9,106 nucleotides of DNA from Eubacteriales Family XIII. Incertae Sedis bacterium (GCA_031283865.1 JAITAX010000221.1:1-9106), one strand, 5' to 3'; numbered from the stretch's first letter, positions 1-5,612 are shown. Program-made: numbers and translations. Notes: generated by a model not told the origin, from the letters alone.

Positions 1-69
1 GGAGAGTCCCTCCCGCCGCCAGCCGGCCGCCAGCGTCTGCATGTCGGAAATCCTGTGTATCAATTCCAA
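1..69 (-). CDS. panC: Pantoate--beta-alanine ligase PanC, N-terminal fragment (runs off the window)
   Basis: The last step of pantothenate synthesis is the ATP-dependent joining of pantoate and beta-alanine by PanC. Only the first 23 codons are present, because the gene continues past base 1. Reading leftward from a TTG at 69-67 gives ELIHRISDMQTLAAGWRREG, which matches the usual PanC N-terminus (a short strand, then a helix of the 'I..I.EM..L...WR..G' type) just before the nucleotide-binding motif that would lie outside the window. The TTG is chosen because AGAGGG (82-77) lies 7 nt upstream; a second TTG (63-61) is possible. The ATG at 42-40 would cut off the first strand. The gene lies 24 nt after the panB stop in the same frame, which fits the usual panB-panC order. 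It is too short for the ORF to be recognised without this context. Identity is inferred from N-terminal similarity plus operon position. Confidence 0.8.
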   Translation of the reverse strand, partial: MELIHRISDMQTLAAGWRREGLS

Positions 70-93
70 AGCTTCACCCTCTGAACAAGAATA

Positions 94-942
94 TCAGGTC
101 TCGGTCTCATACTGCCGCCTAAGCTCTTCCAAAATATCATCGTCGATCTTGAATGTATGCTCGTCTGCGGGAAACAGACCGCTTTCCGTCTCTTCGATGT
201 AGCTGCGGAAAGCGTTCTTAATCACGCTCCCGGCGTCGGCGTACTGCTTCACGAACTTAGGCTTGTTGCCGGGATAGAGGGCCAGCATATCCTGATATAC
301 CAGCACCTGCCCATCGCAATCCCTGCCCGCGCCTATGCCTATGGTGGGTATCCGCAGGAGCTTCGTAATCAGCCCGGCCAGTCCCGCGGGTACGCATTCC
401 AGCACCACGGCGAAAGCGCCCGCCTGCTCGACGGCCTGCGCGTCCTCGATCAATTGCCGCGCTCTGCCCCTGTCCTTGCCCTGCACCCTGTAGCCGCCCA
501 GCGCGTTGACGGACTGCGGCGTCAATCCCAAATGTCCCATCACGGGAACGAACGCCTTGCTTATCGCCTCTATCTGCGGGCAGACATCCCTGCCGCCCTC
601 CAGCTTCACGGCATTGACGCCCGTTTCTTTCATAAGCTTTCCGGCGTTGGCGACGGCCTCGGTAACGGAGACCTGATAGGACATGAACGGCATATCCGCC
701 ACGACCAATGCCGTTTCACAACCCCGCGCAACGGCCTTTGCATGGTGTATCATGTCGGCCATGGTGACGGGCAAGGTGCTGTCGTAACCCAACACGACCA
801 TGCCGAGGGAATCCCCGACCAAGAGGATGTCGATTCCGCAGGAATCCATCAGCTTGGCCGTGGAGTAGTCGTAGGCTGTCAACATAGAAATCTTTTCGTT
901 TTTTAATTTTTTTTCCTGCACGAAAATCGTCGTTTTTTTCAT
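94..942 (-). CDS. panB: 3-methyl-2-oxobutanoate hydroxymethyltransferase (ketopantoate hydroxymethyltransferase)
   Basis: PanB is a cytosolic, Mg-dependent (beta/alpha)8-barrel enzyme. It transfers a hydroxymethyl group from 5,10-methylene-tetrahydrofolate to 2-oxoisovalerate, giving ketopantoate, the first committed step to pantothenate and CoA. The 282-residue length is normal for the family. Visible signatures are MLTAYDYSTAKLMD (20-33), LVGDSLGMV (41-49, metal-ligand Asp44), VVADMPF (80-86, second metal Asp83), VKLEGG (112-117, Glu115), GHLGLTPQS (136-144), the catalytic-Glu strand VVLECVP (179-185, Glu182) and GIGAGRDCDGQVLV (from about 202). The ATG at 942 overlaps the stop of the upstream reductase gene as ATGA, with a GGGAG-type ribosome site inside that gene, so the two are translationally coupled. 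panC follows 24 nt downstream. Confidence 0.97.
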   Translation of the reverse strand: MKKTTIFVQEKKLKNEKISMLTAYDYSTAKLMDSCGIDILLVGDSLGMVVLGYDSTLPVTMADMIHHAKAVARGCETALVVADMPFMSYQVSVTEAVANAGKLMKETGVNAVKLEGGRDVCPQIEAISKAFVPVMGHLGLTPQSVNALGGYRVQGKDRGRARQLIEDAQAVEQAGAFAVVLECVPAGLAGLITKLLRIPTIGIGAGRDCDGQVLVYQDMLALYPGNKPKFVKQYADAGSVIKNAFRSYIEETESGLFPADEHTFKIDDDILEELRRQYETET

Positions 943-1799
943 CTGTTCAACTCTCCCTCAAGCTCCCCGTAATCCCGTTCGGGGTTTTTCGCTTTCGCGA
1001 CCTGCAGCAATTCCCGCGACAACAGTACGTACAGACTGTGCGCGGGTTCGTCCAAACATCTCAAATGCTTCCGCACGGTTTCTGTATCGCCGCGCTCCAC
1101 GGGACCCGTCAGCGCCGCGACGGCGCCGTGCGCGCGTATGTTTTCCGCGCCGGTAAAAAAAAGCTGCCGCGACGCGCTTTCGGCGAATGCCCGATCCGGT
1201 ACGCAGGACAGCAGAAGCTCGGCGCCCATATGCACCAGCGCGACGACGAAGTTGCTCAGAAAAACGGCGCCCGCGTGATAGACGTCTTTTTTGTCCGCGT
1301 CAATCGTCTCCGCAGGATTGCCCATGGAGCGCAGGAATGATTTCATATGGGCCGCCGCCGTTTCTTCGCCCTCCACGGTGAACGAAACGGCGTGCATGTA
1401 TCGATGGGAGTCCCACCTGCTGTTGATCGCAGCCAATGGGTGGACGGACAGTCCCGCCGCGCCGAGACGGGAAACGCCGTCAAAGACCAAGGAGGACAGC
1501 GCGCCGCTGCAATGACAGATGTATTTCCCTTTTATATCCGTTTTCTTCAATTCCGCCCAAGCGTCGCCTATGGCTCCGTCGGGTACGGTCACGAAGATCA
1601 CGGCGCTGTCGGCGGCCAGATTCTCCGCGGAATCGTAGGCCCTCGAACCCGTGAACCGCGCGGAGGCCCCCGCGCTTTCCGGATGCCTGCTGAAATATCC
1701 GCTTACCCTGTGTCCGCGCTCGGCGATGTATTTGCCCAGCGTCGTTCCCACCTTGCCCGCTCCGATAAAACCAACGCCGCCCTTATCCATATCCGCCAC
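939..1799 (-). CDS. panG: Rossmann-fold / DUF2520 protein, probable PanG-type ketopantoate reductase
   Basis: This NAD(P)-dependent dehydrogenase-like protein (286 aa) probably reduces ketopantoate to pantoate, the step between panB and panC. The N-terminus has a Rossmann nucleotide loop, GFIGAGKVG (residues 10-18). It is followed by the strand IFVTVPDGAI, CHCSGALSS and SVHPLAAI, features of the DUF2520 family. The helical C-terminal half holds the DUF2520 domain. PanG, a DUF2520-like reductase unrelated to PanE, is described as the ketopantoate reductase of Francisella and occurs in Firmicutes; placing this protein there is inference from domains and operon. The GTG at 1799 is chosen because GGAAGGA lies 7 nt upstream. 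The ATG at 1790 lacks a good ribosome site, and a longer form from 1859 would add an implausible Lys/Arg-rich leader. It is the first gene of the pan operon and overlaps panB by 4 bp. Confidence 0.85.
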   Translation of the reverse strand: MADMDKGGVGFIGAGKVGTTLGKYIAERGHRVSGYFSRHPESAGASARFTGSRAYDSAENLAADSAVIFVTVPDGAIGDAWAELKKTDIKGKYICHCSGALSSLVFDGVSRLGAAGLSVHPLAAINSRWDSHRYMHAVSFTVEGEETAAAHMKSFLRSMGNPAETIDADKKDVYHAGAVFLSNFVVALVHMGAELLLSCVPDRAFAESASRQLFFTGAENIRAHGAVAALTGPVERGDTETVRKHLRCLDEPAHSLYVLLSRELLQVAKAKNPERDYGELEGELNR

Positions 1800-1882
1800 T
1801 GTCTCATCCTTCCGCCGTTTGCCGTGCAGAGGCCGCTTCGCTTTACGCTTACAGCGCAATGCAGAAGATTTCCGCCATTGAC

Positions 1883-1911
1883 AGTATACAGCAACGCGGC
1901 ACCCAATTCAA
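1883..1911 (-). promoter_or_regulatory. Sigma-A-type promoter of the pan operon
   Basis: On the minus strand TTGAAT (1911-1906) and TATACT (1888-1883) are separated by exactly 17 nt. Transcription would start near 1876, giving a leader of about 77 nt before the GTG at 1799. It lies in the gap after the mscL stop, so the pan genes need not depend on mscL transcription. Confidence 0.7.
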
Positions 1912-2021
1912 TATCGGCTTCAAACAATTGCGCTTGATTTTGCTGATTTTTGTTCGGGGTGTTACGGTGCGGACCCCTTGCAGAATTTGCTTATTACGGG
2001 GTCTCCGGCCGGCGCGCTTTT

Positions 2022-2432
2022 TTACGTGAGCACGGATGTGCAGTGCGGACAGCGCGTGGCCGCCTCGTCGATCTCGCCGATGCAGTACGGGCATCTGCGC
2101 GCGGGGGTCTTCTGCGCCGCGTCGGCCGGCGCGGCGCGGCGGATGCCCGCAGCCGTCATGCCTTTCACCAGCAGGAAGATCACGGAGGCCGTGATGAGAA
2201 AGCTCACCACGCTCGTCAGGAAAGCGCCGTATCGGATGTCCACGCCGAAGACGTGCAGTTCCAGCATGTCGAAGTTCCGCTGTGTGAACAGCCCGATGAT
2301 CGGCGAGAGAATGTTGCTCGTCAGGGAGGCGATCACCCCCTGAAAAGCGGCGCCGATGAGCACGCCGACCGCGAGGTCCATGACGTTTCCCTTGAATGCA
2401 AAGTCCCGAAATTCGTTGAGCAGTTTCTTCAT
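2022..2432 (-). CDS. mscL: Large-conductance mechanosensitive channel MscL with C-terminal zinc ribbon
   Basis: MscL is a homopentameric inner-membrane channel that opens under membrane tension to release solutes during osmotic downshock. The 136-residue protein shows the N-terminal amphipathic helix (FRDFAFKGN, 8-16), TM1 with the pore-lining glycine/alanine pattern (DLAVGVLIGAAFQ, 19-31), a short extracellular loop (about 50-70) and TM2 (about 71-91). In place of the charged C-terminal helix bundle of E. coli MscL, it ends in a two-knuckle zinc ribbon: CPYC at 114-117 and CPHC at 128-131, separated by 10 residues. The start ATG at 2432 has AGAGG 7 nt upstream. It is monocistronic by spacing: the pan promoter lies downstream and a long gap upstream. 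Similar zinc-ribbon tails are, to my knowledge, seen in other Firmicutes and actinobacterial MscL proteins. Confidence 0.96.
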   Translation of the reverse strand: MKKLLNEFRDFAFKGNVMDLAVGVLIGAAFQGVIASLTSNILSPIIGLFTQRNFDMLELHVFGVDIRYGAFLTSVVSFLITASVIFLLVKGMTAAGIRRAAPADAAQKTPARRCPYCIGEIDEAATRCPHCTSVLT

Positions 2433-2481
2433 ATGCGCACCTCTGCAGCGTGTATCGATCCGCGAAGATCCCGGCTTAATC

Positions 2482-2524
2482 CGGCCTGTGATACAAGTAT
2501 AAACCGATCAGGCCGAAAAAAAAA
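2482..2524 (-). promoter_or_regulatory. Possible mscL promoter with inverted repeat across the -10
   Basis: A good -10, TATACT (2501-2496), lies about 65 nt upstream of the mscL start. The only -35 at 17 nt is a T-run (TTTTTT, 2524-2519), which is weak. The -10 sits in the loop of an inverted repeat, CGGCCTG (2482-2488) with CAGGCCG (2509-2515), which could be an operator or chance. Confidence 0.35.
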
Positions 2525-2603
2525 GCATTTTCGCTGCGCGCGGGTTTTGCTGTTGCGGCAGTAACGGCAAATGTTACAAAACAAAAACAAAACAGTATAA
2601 ATC

Positions 2604-2632
2604 TTGACAGCCTGCGAAAATTCCTGTAAACT
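2604..2632 (+). promoter_or_regulatory. Strong consensus-like promoter with A-rich upstream tract
   Basis: TTGACA (2604-2609, perfect -35), 17-nt spacer, TAAACT (2627-2632, -10). An A/C tract, mostly runs of A (about 2576-2600), lies directly upstream like an UP element. Transcription would begin near 2639, only about six nt before the stem of the terminator at 2645. No open reading frame follows. Confidence 0.7.
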
Positions 2633-2638
2633 GACACA

Positions 2639-2688
2639 CATACCAAAGGCAAAGGAGCCGCAAAAAGTTCCTTTGCCTTTTTATTTTT
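2639..2688 (+). ncRNA. Putative ~50-nt transcript from promoter into terminator
   Basis: The predicted start (about 2639) and the end of the terminator U-tract (about 2688) define a roughly 50-nt RNA that is nearly all hairpin, with a 12-nt loop (GCCGCAAAAAGT). There is no start codon with a usable frame inside it. It could be a short regulatory RNA, a decoy, or the remains of a leader whose gene was lost. Existence is inferred only from the promoter and terminator; no known RNA family is recognised. Confidence 0.4.
2645..2688 (+). terminator. Rho-independent terminator, 12-bp perfect stem
   Basis: AAAGGCAAAGGA (2645-2656) pairs perfectly with TCCTTTGCCTTT (2669-2680) around a 12-nt loop. 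It is followed by TTATTTTT on the plus strand. On the minus strand the stem is not followed by a long T-run, so plus-strand action is favoured. No plus-strand gene lies upstream; the only candidate transcript is the short RNA starting near 2639. Confidence 0.8.
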
Positions 2689-2833
2689 ACCGGCGAACCC
2701 GAAACCGCGCGTCTTGGGTCCGTCGGAGATGTTTCAACAGCCGGGCTTGCGCATTGCATTGGAACCCCAATAATTTCAGACACATGAACGCAAACCCCGG
2801 GCCTTTGGGATGAATCGCATCCGATATATTGCG

Positions 2834-2917
2834 AAGACGCCGCCGGAAACCTGTGCCCCGGCGGCGTTTTTGTTTGCGGCGTGTGTGCGGCGTCCGTGCG
2901 CCTCGGCGGCAGTCCGG
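2834..2917 (+). repeat. 84-bp intergenic repeat, copy A
   Basis: This is nearly identical to 4009-4091 (two substitutions and one 1-nt indel over about 84 nt), in the same orientation. The core is a 10-bp stem, ACGCCGCCGG (2837-2846) with CCGGCGGCGT, and an 11-nt loop, followed on the plus strand by a T-rich run (TTTTTGTTT), so it can act as a terminator in that direction. Then comes a GCGGCGT-GTGT-GCGGCGT duplication. Both copies lie downstream of the stop of a minus-strand gene, here about 100 nt after the DUF1828 stop. Confidence 0.85.
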
Positions 2918-3021
2918 ACGCCCGTGCGCCTCGGCCGCGCGAAAGCTTTTATAGAAGCAATGCAAAGGCTTTCTCGCTTACAAGGGGGCTTCTTTCTGTT
3001 CGAATCAGACCCCATCAGACT

Positions 3022-3774
3022 TTAAGCGGCCCCCAAGTCATTTTTGAAATAGTCGGGACCTCTTTCAAGAAAACCCTGTACATTGCTGAATACCGTATTC
3101 GCGACATTCATTAAATTGTCCCTCGCGAATCTATTTAAGCTGTCGATTTCATTAAAGACCGCAATACTCTTGAACGAAACATCAAACCGCAGCATAGACA
3201 AGCAACAAATGGTTATTTGATTGGCCTTGTTCGTGTCCTTTGCTCCAAATAGGTAGGCAGGCGTATCAAAATCCAAAAAAGCATAATCGATCGGCAAGTC
3301 TTTGTACTTCGGGTTTATATAATCTTTCTTGAATTTGTATTTGCTGAAATGCTCCGCAATTGCTCTTTCCAGATCGTCGTAGAACAAATCGCTGACCGTT
3401 TCGCGGGAAAGAATGTCCAAATTGCATACCTGACTGACCATTTGCGCGTATCTCATAACGCCCGAATAAATCTCCGAGCGCGGCACGGTGAGAATAAGGT
3501 CGCCGTTGCGATTGTCCGCGTTTTGTGCCGTGATTATAGCCGACAACTGTTTCTTCTTGTTATCCGTATCCACATCGAAGGTATAGGAAAGACGCATAAG
3601 ACTTATTCCATTGTCGCTGATTCTCACCGTATTGCCGTCTTCCTCGACAAAGATAGACATCATATCCCCGTCCTCATGGAAAATCGGCGCGATCAATTGA
3701 TACTTCGTACTGCTTTTCTGTTGCAGTCGAAACAAATTTGCCGGCGTATTTTCAAAGACAGTTTCAATGCTCAT
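3022..3774 (-). CDS. DUF1828 domain protein of unknown function
   Basis: This 250-residue protein has no recognised enzymatic motif. Residues about 24-115 match the DUF1828 pattern: YQLIAPIFHEDGDMMSIFVE (25-44), RISDNGISLMRLSYTFD (51-67), then a predicted helix-strand region with GDLILTVPRSEIYSGVMRYAQ (from 91). The C-terminal part (about 160-240; IDYAFLDFDTPAYLFGAKDT, then NQITICCLSML) resembles the DUF1829-like partner domain often fused to DUF1828. No signal peptide or membrane segment is seen, so it is probably cytosolic. The ATG at 3774 is used; TTG at 3792 would add six residues, and neither has a good Shine-Dalgarno. It overlaps the end of the preceding 42-codon ORF by 11 nt, suggesting coupled translation. 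GC content is visibly below that of the neighbours and it lies between two direct repeats, both signs of acquisition. The family's function is unknown to me. Confidence 0.8.
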   Translation of the reverse strand: MSIETVFENTPANLFRLQQKSSTKYQLIAPIFHEDGDMMSIFVEEDGNTVRISDNGISLMRLSYTFDVDTDNKKKQLSAIITAQNADNRNGDLILTVPRSEIYSGVMRYAQMVSQVCNLDILSRETVSDLFYDDLERAIAEHFSKYKFKKDYINPKYKDLPIDYAFLDFDTPAYLFGAKDTNKANQITICCLSMLRFDVSFKSIAVFNEIDSLNRFARDNLMNVANTVFSNVQGFLERGPDYFKNDLGAA

Positions 3775-3892
3775 ATTCCAATTCACATACAAGTTCGATA
3801 TCCATGCGAAAATGCCGGTTCTCCGGCTTTAATTCCGGACGGCGTTTTTTCTCTATATATTTCTTGCTTTTGAGCAATTGTTCGACATTCAT
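3764..3892 (-). CDS. Small basic protein (42 aa) or truncated gene upstream of the DUF1828 gene
   Basis: The ATG at 3892 opens a 42-codon frame starting MNVEQLLKSKKYIEKK and ending MDIELVCELEYEH, rich in Lys, Arg and Glu. A GGGGA sits 7 nt upstream, and a promoter ends about 37 nt before the start. A TTG at 3916 in the same frame would give 50 residues. The frame stops 11 nt inside the DUF1828 gene. The composition (amphipathic Lys/Glu helix, then a beta-like IELVCEL) looks protein-like rather than random. The abrupt end just after a strand suggests either a true mini-partner of the DUF1828 protein or the N-terminus of a longer protein cut by a frameshift or deletion. I recognise no family. 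Confidence 0.5.
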   Translation of the reverse strand: MNVEQLLKSKKYIEKKRRPELKPENRHFRMDIELVCELEYEH

Positions 3893-3928
3893 GAACAGGT
3901 CCCCAATATTACGCAATTTGATATGTCA

Positions 3929-3957
3929 ATCATACATCCTCATGATTTCATTTGCAA
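3929..3957 (-). promoter_or_regulatory. Promoter of the small ORF-DUF1828 unit
   Basis: TTGCAA (3957-3952) and TATGAT (3934-3929) on the minus strand have a 17-nt spacer. The start of transcription would be near 3922, some 30 nt before the ATG of the 42-codon ORF. The -35 is the same hexamer as in the lipoprotein promoter. This shows that the two AT-rich ORFs can be transcribed as a unit independent of the lipoprotein gene. Confidence 0.6.
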
Positions 3958-4008
3958 TACCGAAAATTCAAAATCCCAAGTTTCTCGCGACATGCAAACA
4001 TGCAGACA

Positions 4009-4091
4009 AAGACGCCGCCGGAAACCTGTGCCCCGGCGGCGTGTTTGTGTGCGGCGTGTGTGCGGCGTCCGTGCGCCCGGCGGCAGTCCGG
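4009..4091 (+). repeat. 84-bp intergenic repeat, copy B (83 bp)
   Basis: This is the second copy of the repeat at 2834-2917, same orientation. The 10-bp stem ACGCCGCCGG / CCGGCGGCGT and the loop are unchanged. The T-rich tail of copy A is partly broken (GTGTTTGTGT), and one T is missing near 4077. It lies 14 nt downstream of the lipoprotein stop, so for that minus-strand transcript the hairpin followed by CTTTGTCT may act as a modest terminator. Confidence 0.85.
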
Positions 4092-4104
4092 GCCGGGCCG
4101 GGCG

Positions 4105-5373
4105 TCAGGGCACGTACTGCTCGACGATGCTCTGCACGTAGCCGTCTTTCGTGACGACGTGAAAGGGCGGCGGGCTTTCCGGGAATTGCGCGAGGTGTTC
4201 GGCGAATTTCTGCGCGTCGATGTTCCGGTGTTCGGCCTCGCCGGGATCGATGATCTCATAGCGCGTCTGCTCCGACACCTCGAACCAATCCGGGTAGGAG
4301 GCGGGATTGTGGATGTAGAAGCCGTTCGGCAGGCTCTCCGGCTCGATGCCGAGCGCGCGCAGCCGGTCCGCGTCTCTCTCATCCGTCAGCCATTCTATTT
4401 TGTCCAGATAAAAAAACATATCATCGGTCTTGAAATTCGAGATGTAGCCGATGTAGGCGCTCACGGGCGTTTCGTAGAAGTCCTCCGCGCGCGCGTCGTA
4501 TTCGGCCGTGAGATCGCCGAGCGTCGCGTGCTGGCCCAGCTCCTCGACGACAAAAGTCAGCGCGACATCCAAGGGGTCGAGCAGACCGGGATTGTGACCT
4601 GCGTCGCACTGCACCTGGAGCGCGGCGTAGTATTCCGCCGCGCGGCTGTCCGCCGTCTGCGGCGTAATGTAATACACGTAGCCGTTTCCGTCCATCCAGC
4701 GTTCCGCGCACCACAGGCCGCCGTCGCCCTGCACGGCGGGCTGCGACAACAGCACTTGGCAGGTTTCGCCCGTCGATAGGGGAAACTTTACCAATATATG
4801 ATTGCCGGCAAAGGTTTCGCACGGCAGCAGCTTTGCATCCTCAAGAAATACGCGCAAGGCCGTCTCGCGGCCCGCGGGCGTCGTCAGGTCGCTCTCCCCG
4901 TTCCAAAGGCAGCCCAGATACTGCGGCGCGGCGTCCTCGTAACTGAGAACGAGAAAGGGCCTGCCCATGCTCGAAGCCTCGGTGATCCATCCGTCCTCCT
5001 CGTCCGCGCCGCCGGCGAGCACGAATTTGCTGATATCCTCGGGCTTCAGGCGGTATTCCAAGCGCCACAGCTCGACGGGATAGGCGAGCAACGCATCAAA
5101 GGTGTCCGCCTTTTCAAGGAGCGTGATCTTGCTGTCAATGATCGCGGTTTCGATGTATTCCGCTTCGTTATAAATCTTTATTTTGTCCTCCACGAAGCGG
5201 TTTGCCCAATCCTCCGCCGTCATCGCCCGCGCCTCGGACTCGGACGCGTCCGCAGGACCCGTACAGGCCGTCAGCACCGCGAGCGCAAGCACCGCGAGCA
5301 TTGCGAGCATCGCCGCCGCGCAGGACGCGAACCTCCGCCGGCGTCCGCGCGCCGCCACAGAAAATTCGTTCAC
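4105..5373 (-). CDS. Secreted lipoprotein of unknown function
   Basis: The 422-residue protein begins with an Arg-rich N-region (RGRRRRF, 9-15), a hydrophobic stretch (about 16-35) and a lipobox, LTAC (34-37). Cys37 would be lipidated and the protein anchored outside the membrane. The mature part is soluble and acidic, with Trp/Tyr-rich segments and no recognised catalytic motif. The C-terminal segment (about 325-422; EWLTDERDADRLRALGI, then LPNGFYIHNP and VTKDGYVQSIVEQYVP) resembles the tails of uncharacterised lipoproteins of gut Clostridia; that is recollection of style, not a named family. The start is GTG at 5373, fixed by a perfect AAGGAGG (5386-5380) six nt upstream. It has its own promoter and appears monocistronic, with repeat copy B just after the stop. 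Substrate and role are unknown. Confidence 0.85.
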   Translation of the reverse strand: MNEFSVAARGRRRRFASCAAAMLAMLAVLALAVLTACTGPADASESEARAMTAEDWANRFVEDKIKIYNEAEYIETAIIDSKITLLEKADTFDALLAYPVELWRLEYRLKPEDISKFVLAGGADEEDGWITEASSMGRPFLVLSYEDAAPQYLGCLWNGESDLTTPAGRETALRVFLEDAKLLPCETFAGNHILVKFPLSTGETCQVLLSQPAVQGDGGLWCAERWMDGNGYVYYITPQTADSRAAEYYAALQVQCDAGHNPGLLDPLDVALTFVVEELGQHATLGDLTAEYDARAEDFYETPVSAYIGYISNFKTDDMFFYLDKIEWLTDERDADRLRALGIEPESLPNGFYIHNPASYPDWFEVSEQTRYEIIDPGEAEHRNIDAQKFAEHLAQFPESPPPFHVVTKDGYVQSIVEQYVP

Positions 5374-5421
5374 TTCTTACCTCCTTATATGCCGCATATT
5401 GTCTGCATTTCCTATGAACCC

Positions 5422-5450
5422 ATTATATACGATGCCCGGGGCGATTGCAA
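5422..5450 (-). promoter_or_regulatory. Promoter of the lipoprotein gene
   Basis: On the minus strand TTGCAA (5450-5445), 17-nt spacer, TATAAT (5427-5422, perfect -10). The predicted start is near 5415, giving a leader of about 42 nt that contains the AAGGAGG site. It is divergent from the promoter of the acetyltransferase gene about 110 nt away. Confidence 0.75.
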
Positions 5451-5474
5451 GCGCGCCCCGCCCCGCGGGCGGCT

Positions 5475-5512
5475 GATTTTCGGATTTTCGGATTGTGTCG
5501 GATTGATTTTCG
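5475..5512 (+). repeat. Short tandem GATTTTCG repeats in the divergent promoter region
   Basis: GATTTTCG occurs at 5475-5482 and 5483-5490, then a variant GATTGTGTCG (5491-5500), and again GATTTTCG at 5505-5512. The array lies between the two divergent promoters, upstream of both -35 elements, where a regulator could bind. It could equally be simple-sequence slippage. Confidence 0.6.
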
Positions 5513-5560
5513 GATGTGCGCCCTATAATTGCCGGACAGAGGAAAACTTTGTTTTTCTTC

Positions 5561-5590
5561 TTGCGCAATCAATTAAAAGCTTGCTATAAT
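5561..5590 (+). promoter_or_regulatory. Promoter of the GNAT gene
   Basis: A perfect TATAAT (5585-5590) is preceded by TGC, making an extended -10 (TGCTATAAT). A weak -35, TTGCGC (5561-5566), lies 18 nt upstream. Transcription would start near 5597, so the mRNA begins almost at the AAGGAGG site (5599-5605) and has a leader of only about 16 nt. Confidence 0.7.
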
Positions 5591-5612
5591 AGTCGCGTAA
5601 GGAGGTGCGACT

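Larger units (their letters stand above)
2433..3021. other. 589-nt stretch without a recognised gene
   Basis: Between mscL and the DUF1828 gene no protein gene stands up on either strand; the open frames here read through GC-rich repeats and hairpins. From left to right it holds the mscL leader and its possible promoter, an A-rich tract plus a strong plus-strand promoter (2576-2632), a 12-bp intrinsic terminator (2645-2688), about 140 nt with nothing I can assign (2690-2833), repeat copy A (2834-2917), and a long imperfect hairpin (2937-2976; GCGCGAAAGC against GCTTTCTCGC, one mismatch) downstream of the DUF1828 stop. Confidence 0.7.

Noticed and set aside
157..906. 249-codon plus-strand open frame opposite panB
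   Set aside because: It is the antisense shadow of a certain panB gene; the product is rich in His/Arg/Gln with no family resemblance and no ribosome site.
1800..1859. N-terminal extension of the DUF2520 protein from an ATG at 1859
   Set aside because: It would add 20 residues, mostly Lys/Arg, ahead of the Rossmann strand; the GTG at 1799 has a strong, well-spaced ribosome site.
1978..2020. Plus-strand terminator ending in the T6 run at 2010-2015 (GACCCC/GGGGTC stem upstream)
   Set aside because: The stem is six bp with a 20-nt loop and is not adjacent to the T-run; no plus-strand gene precedes it.
2687..2785. 32-codon minus-strand ORF (MCLKLLGFQCNAQARLLKHL...) within the gene-poor region
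   Set aside because: The composition is somewhat protein-like, but there is no clear promoter or Shine-Dalgarno and no recognised family. Its longer in-frame form runs through repeat copy A, so it cannot be supported.
2810..3025. 71-codon plus-strand ORF covering repeat copy A
   Set aside because: It is produced by low-stop GC-rich repeat sequence; the same residues appear in a frame over copy B that runs antisense to the lipoprotein gene.
2834..4091. A CRISPR array made of the two GC-rich repeats
   Set aside because: There are only two copies, of 84 nt and 1.1 kb apart, with a gene between them; no spacer pattern or cas gene is present.
2834..4091. An insertion sequence or composite transposon
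   Set aside because: No transposase gene lies between or beside the repeats, and no terminal inverted repeats or target-site duplications are seen.
3952..4779. 275-codon plus-strand frame antisense to the lipoprotein gene
   Set aside because: It is a shadow of a gene with a perfect promoter, Shine-Dalgarno and lipobox; the product is Arg/Val-rich with no domain.
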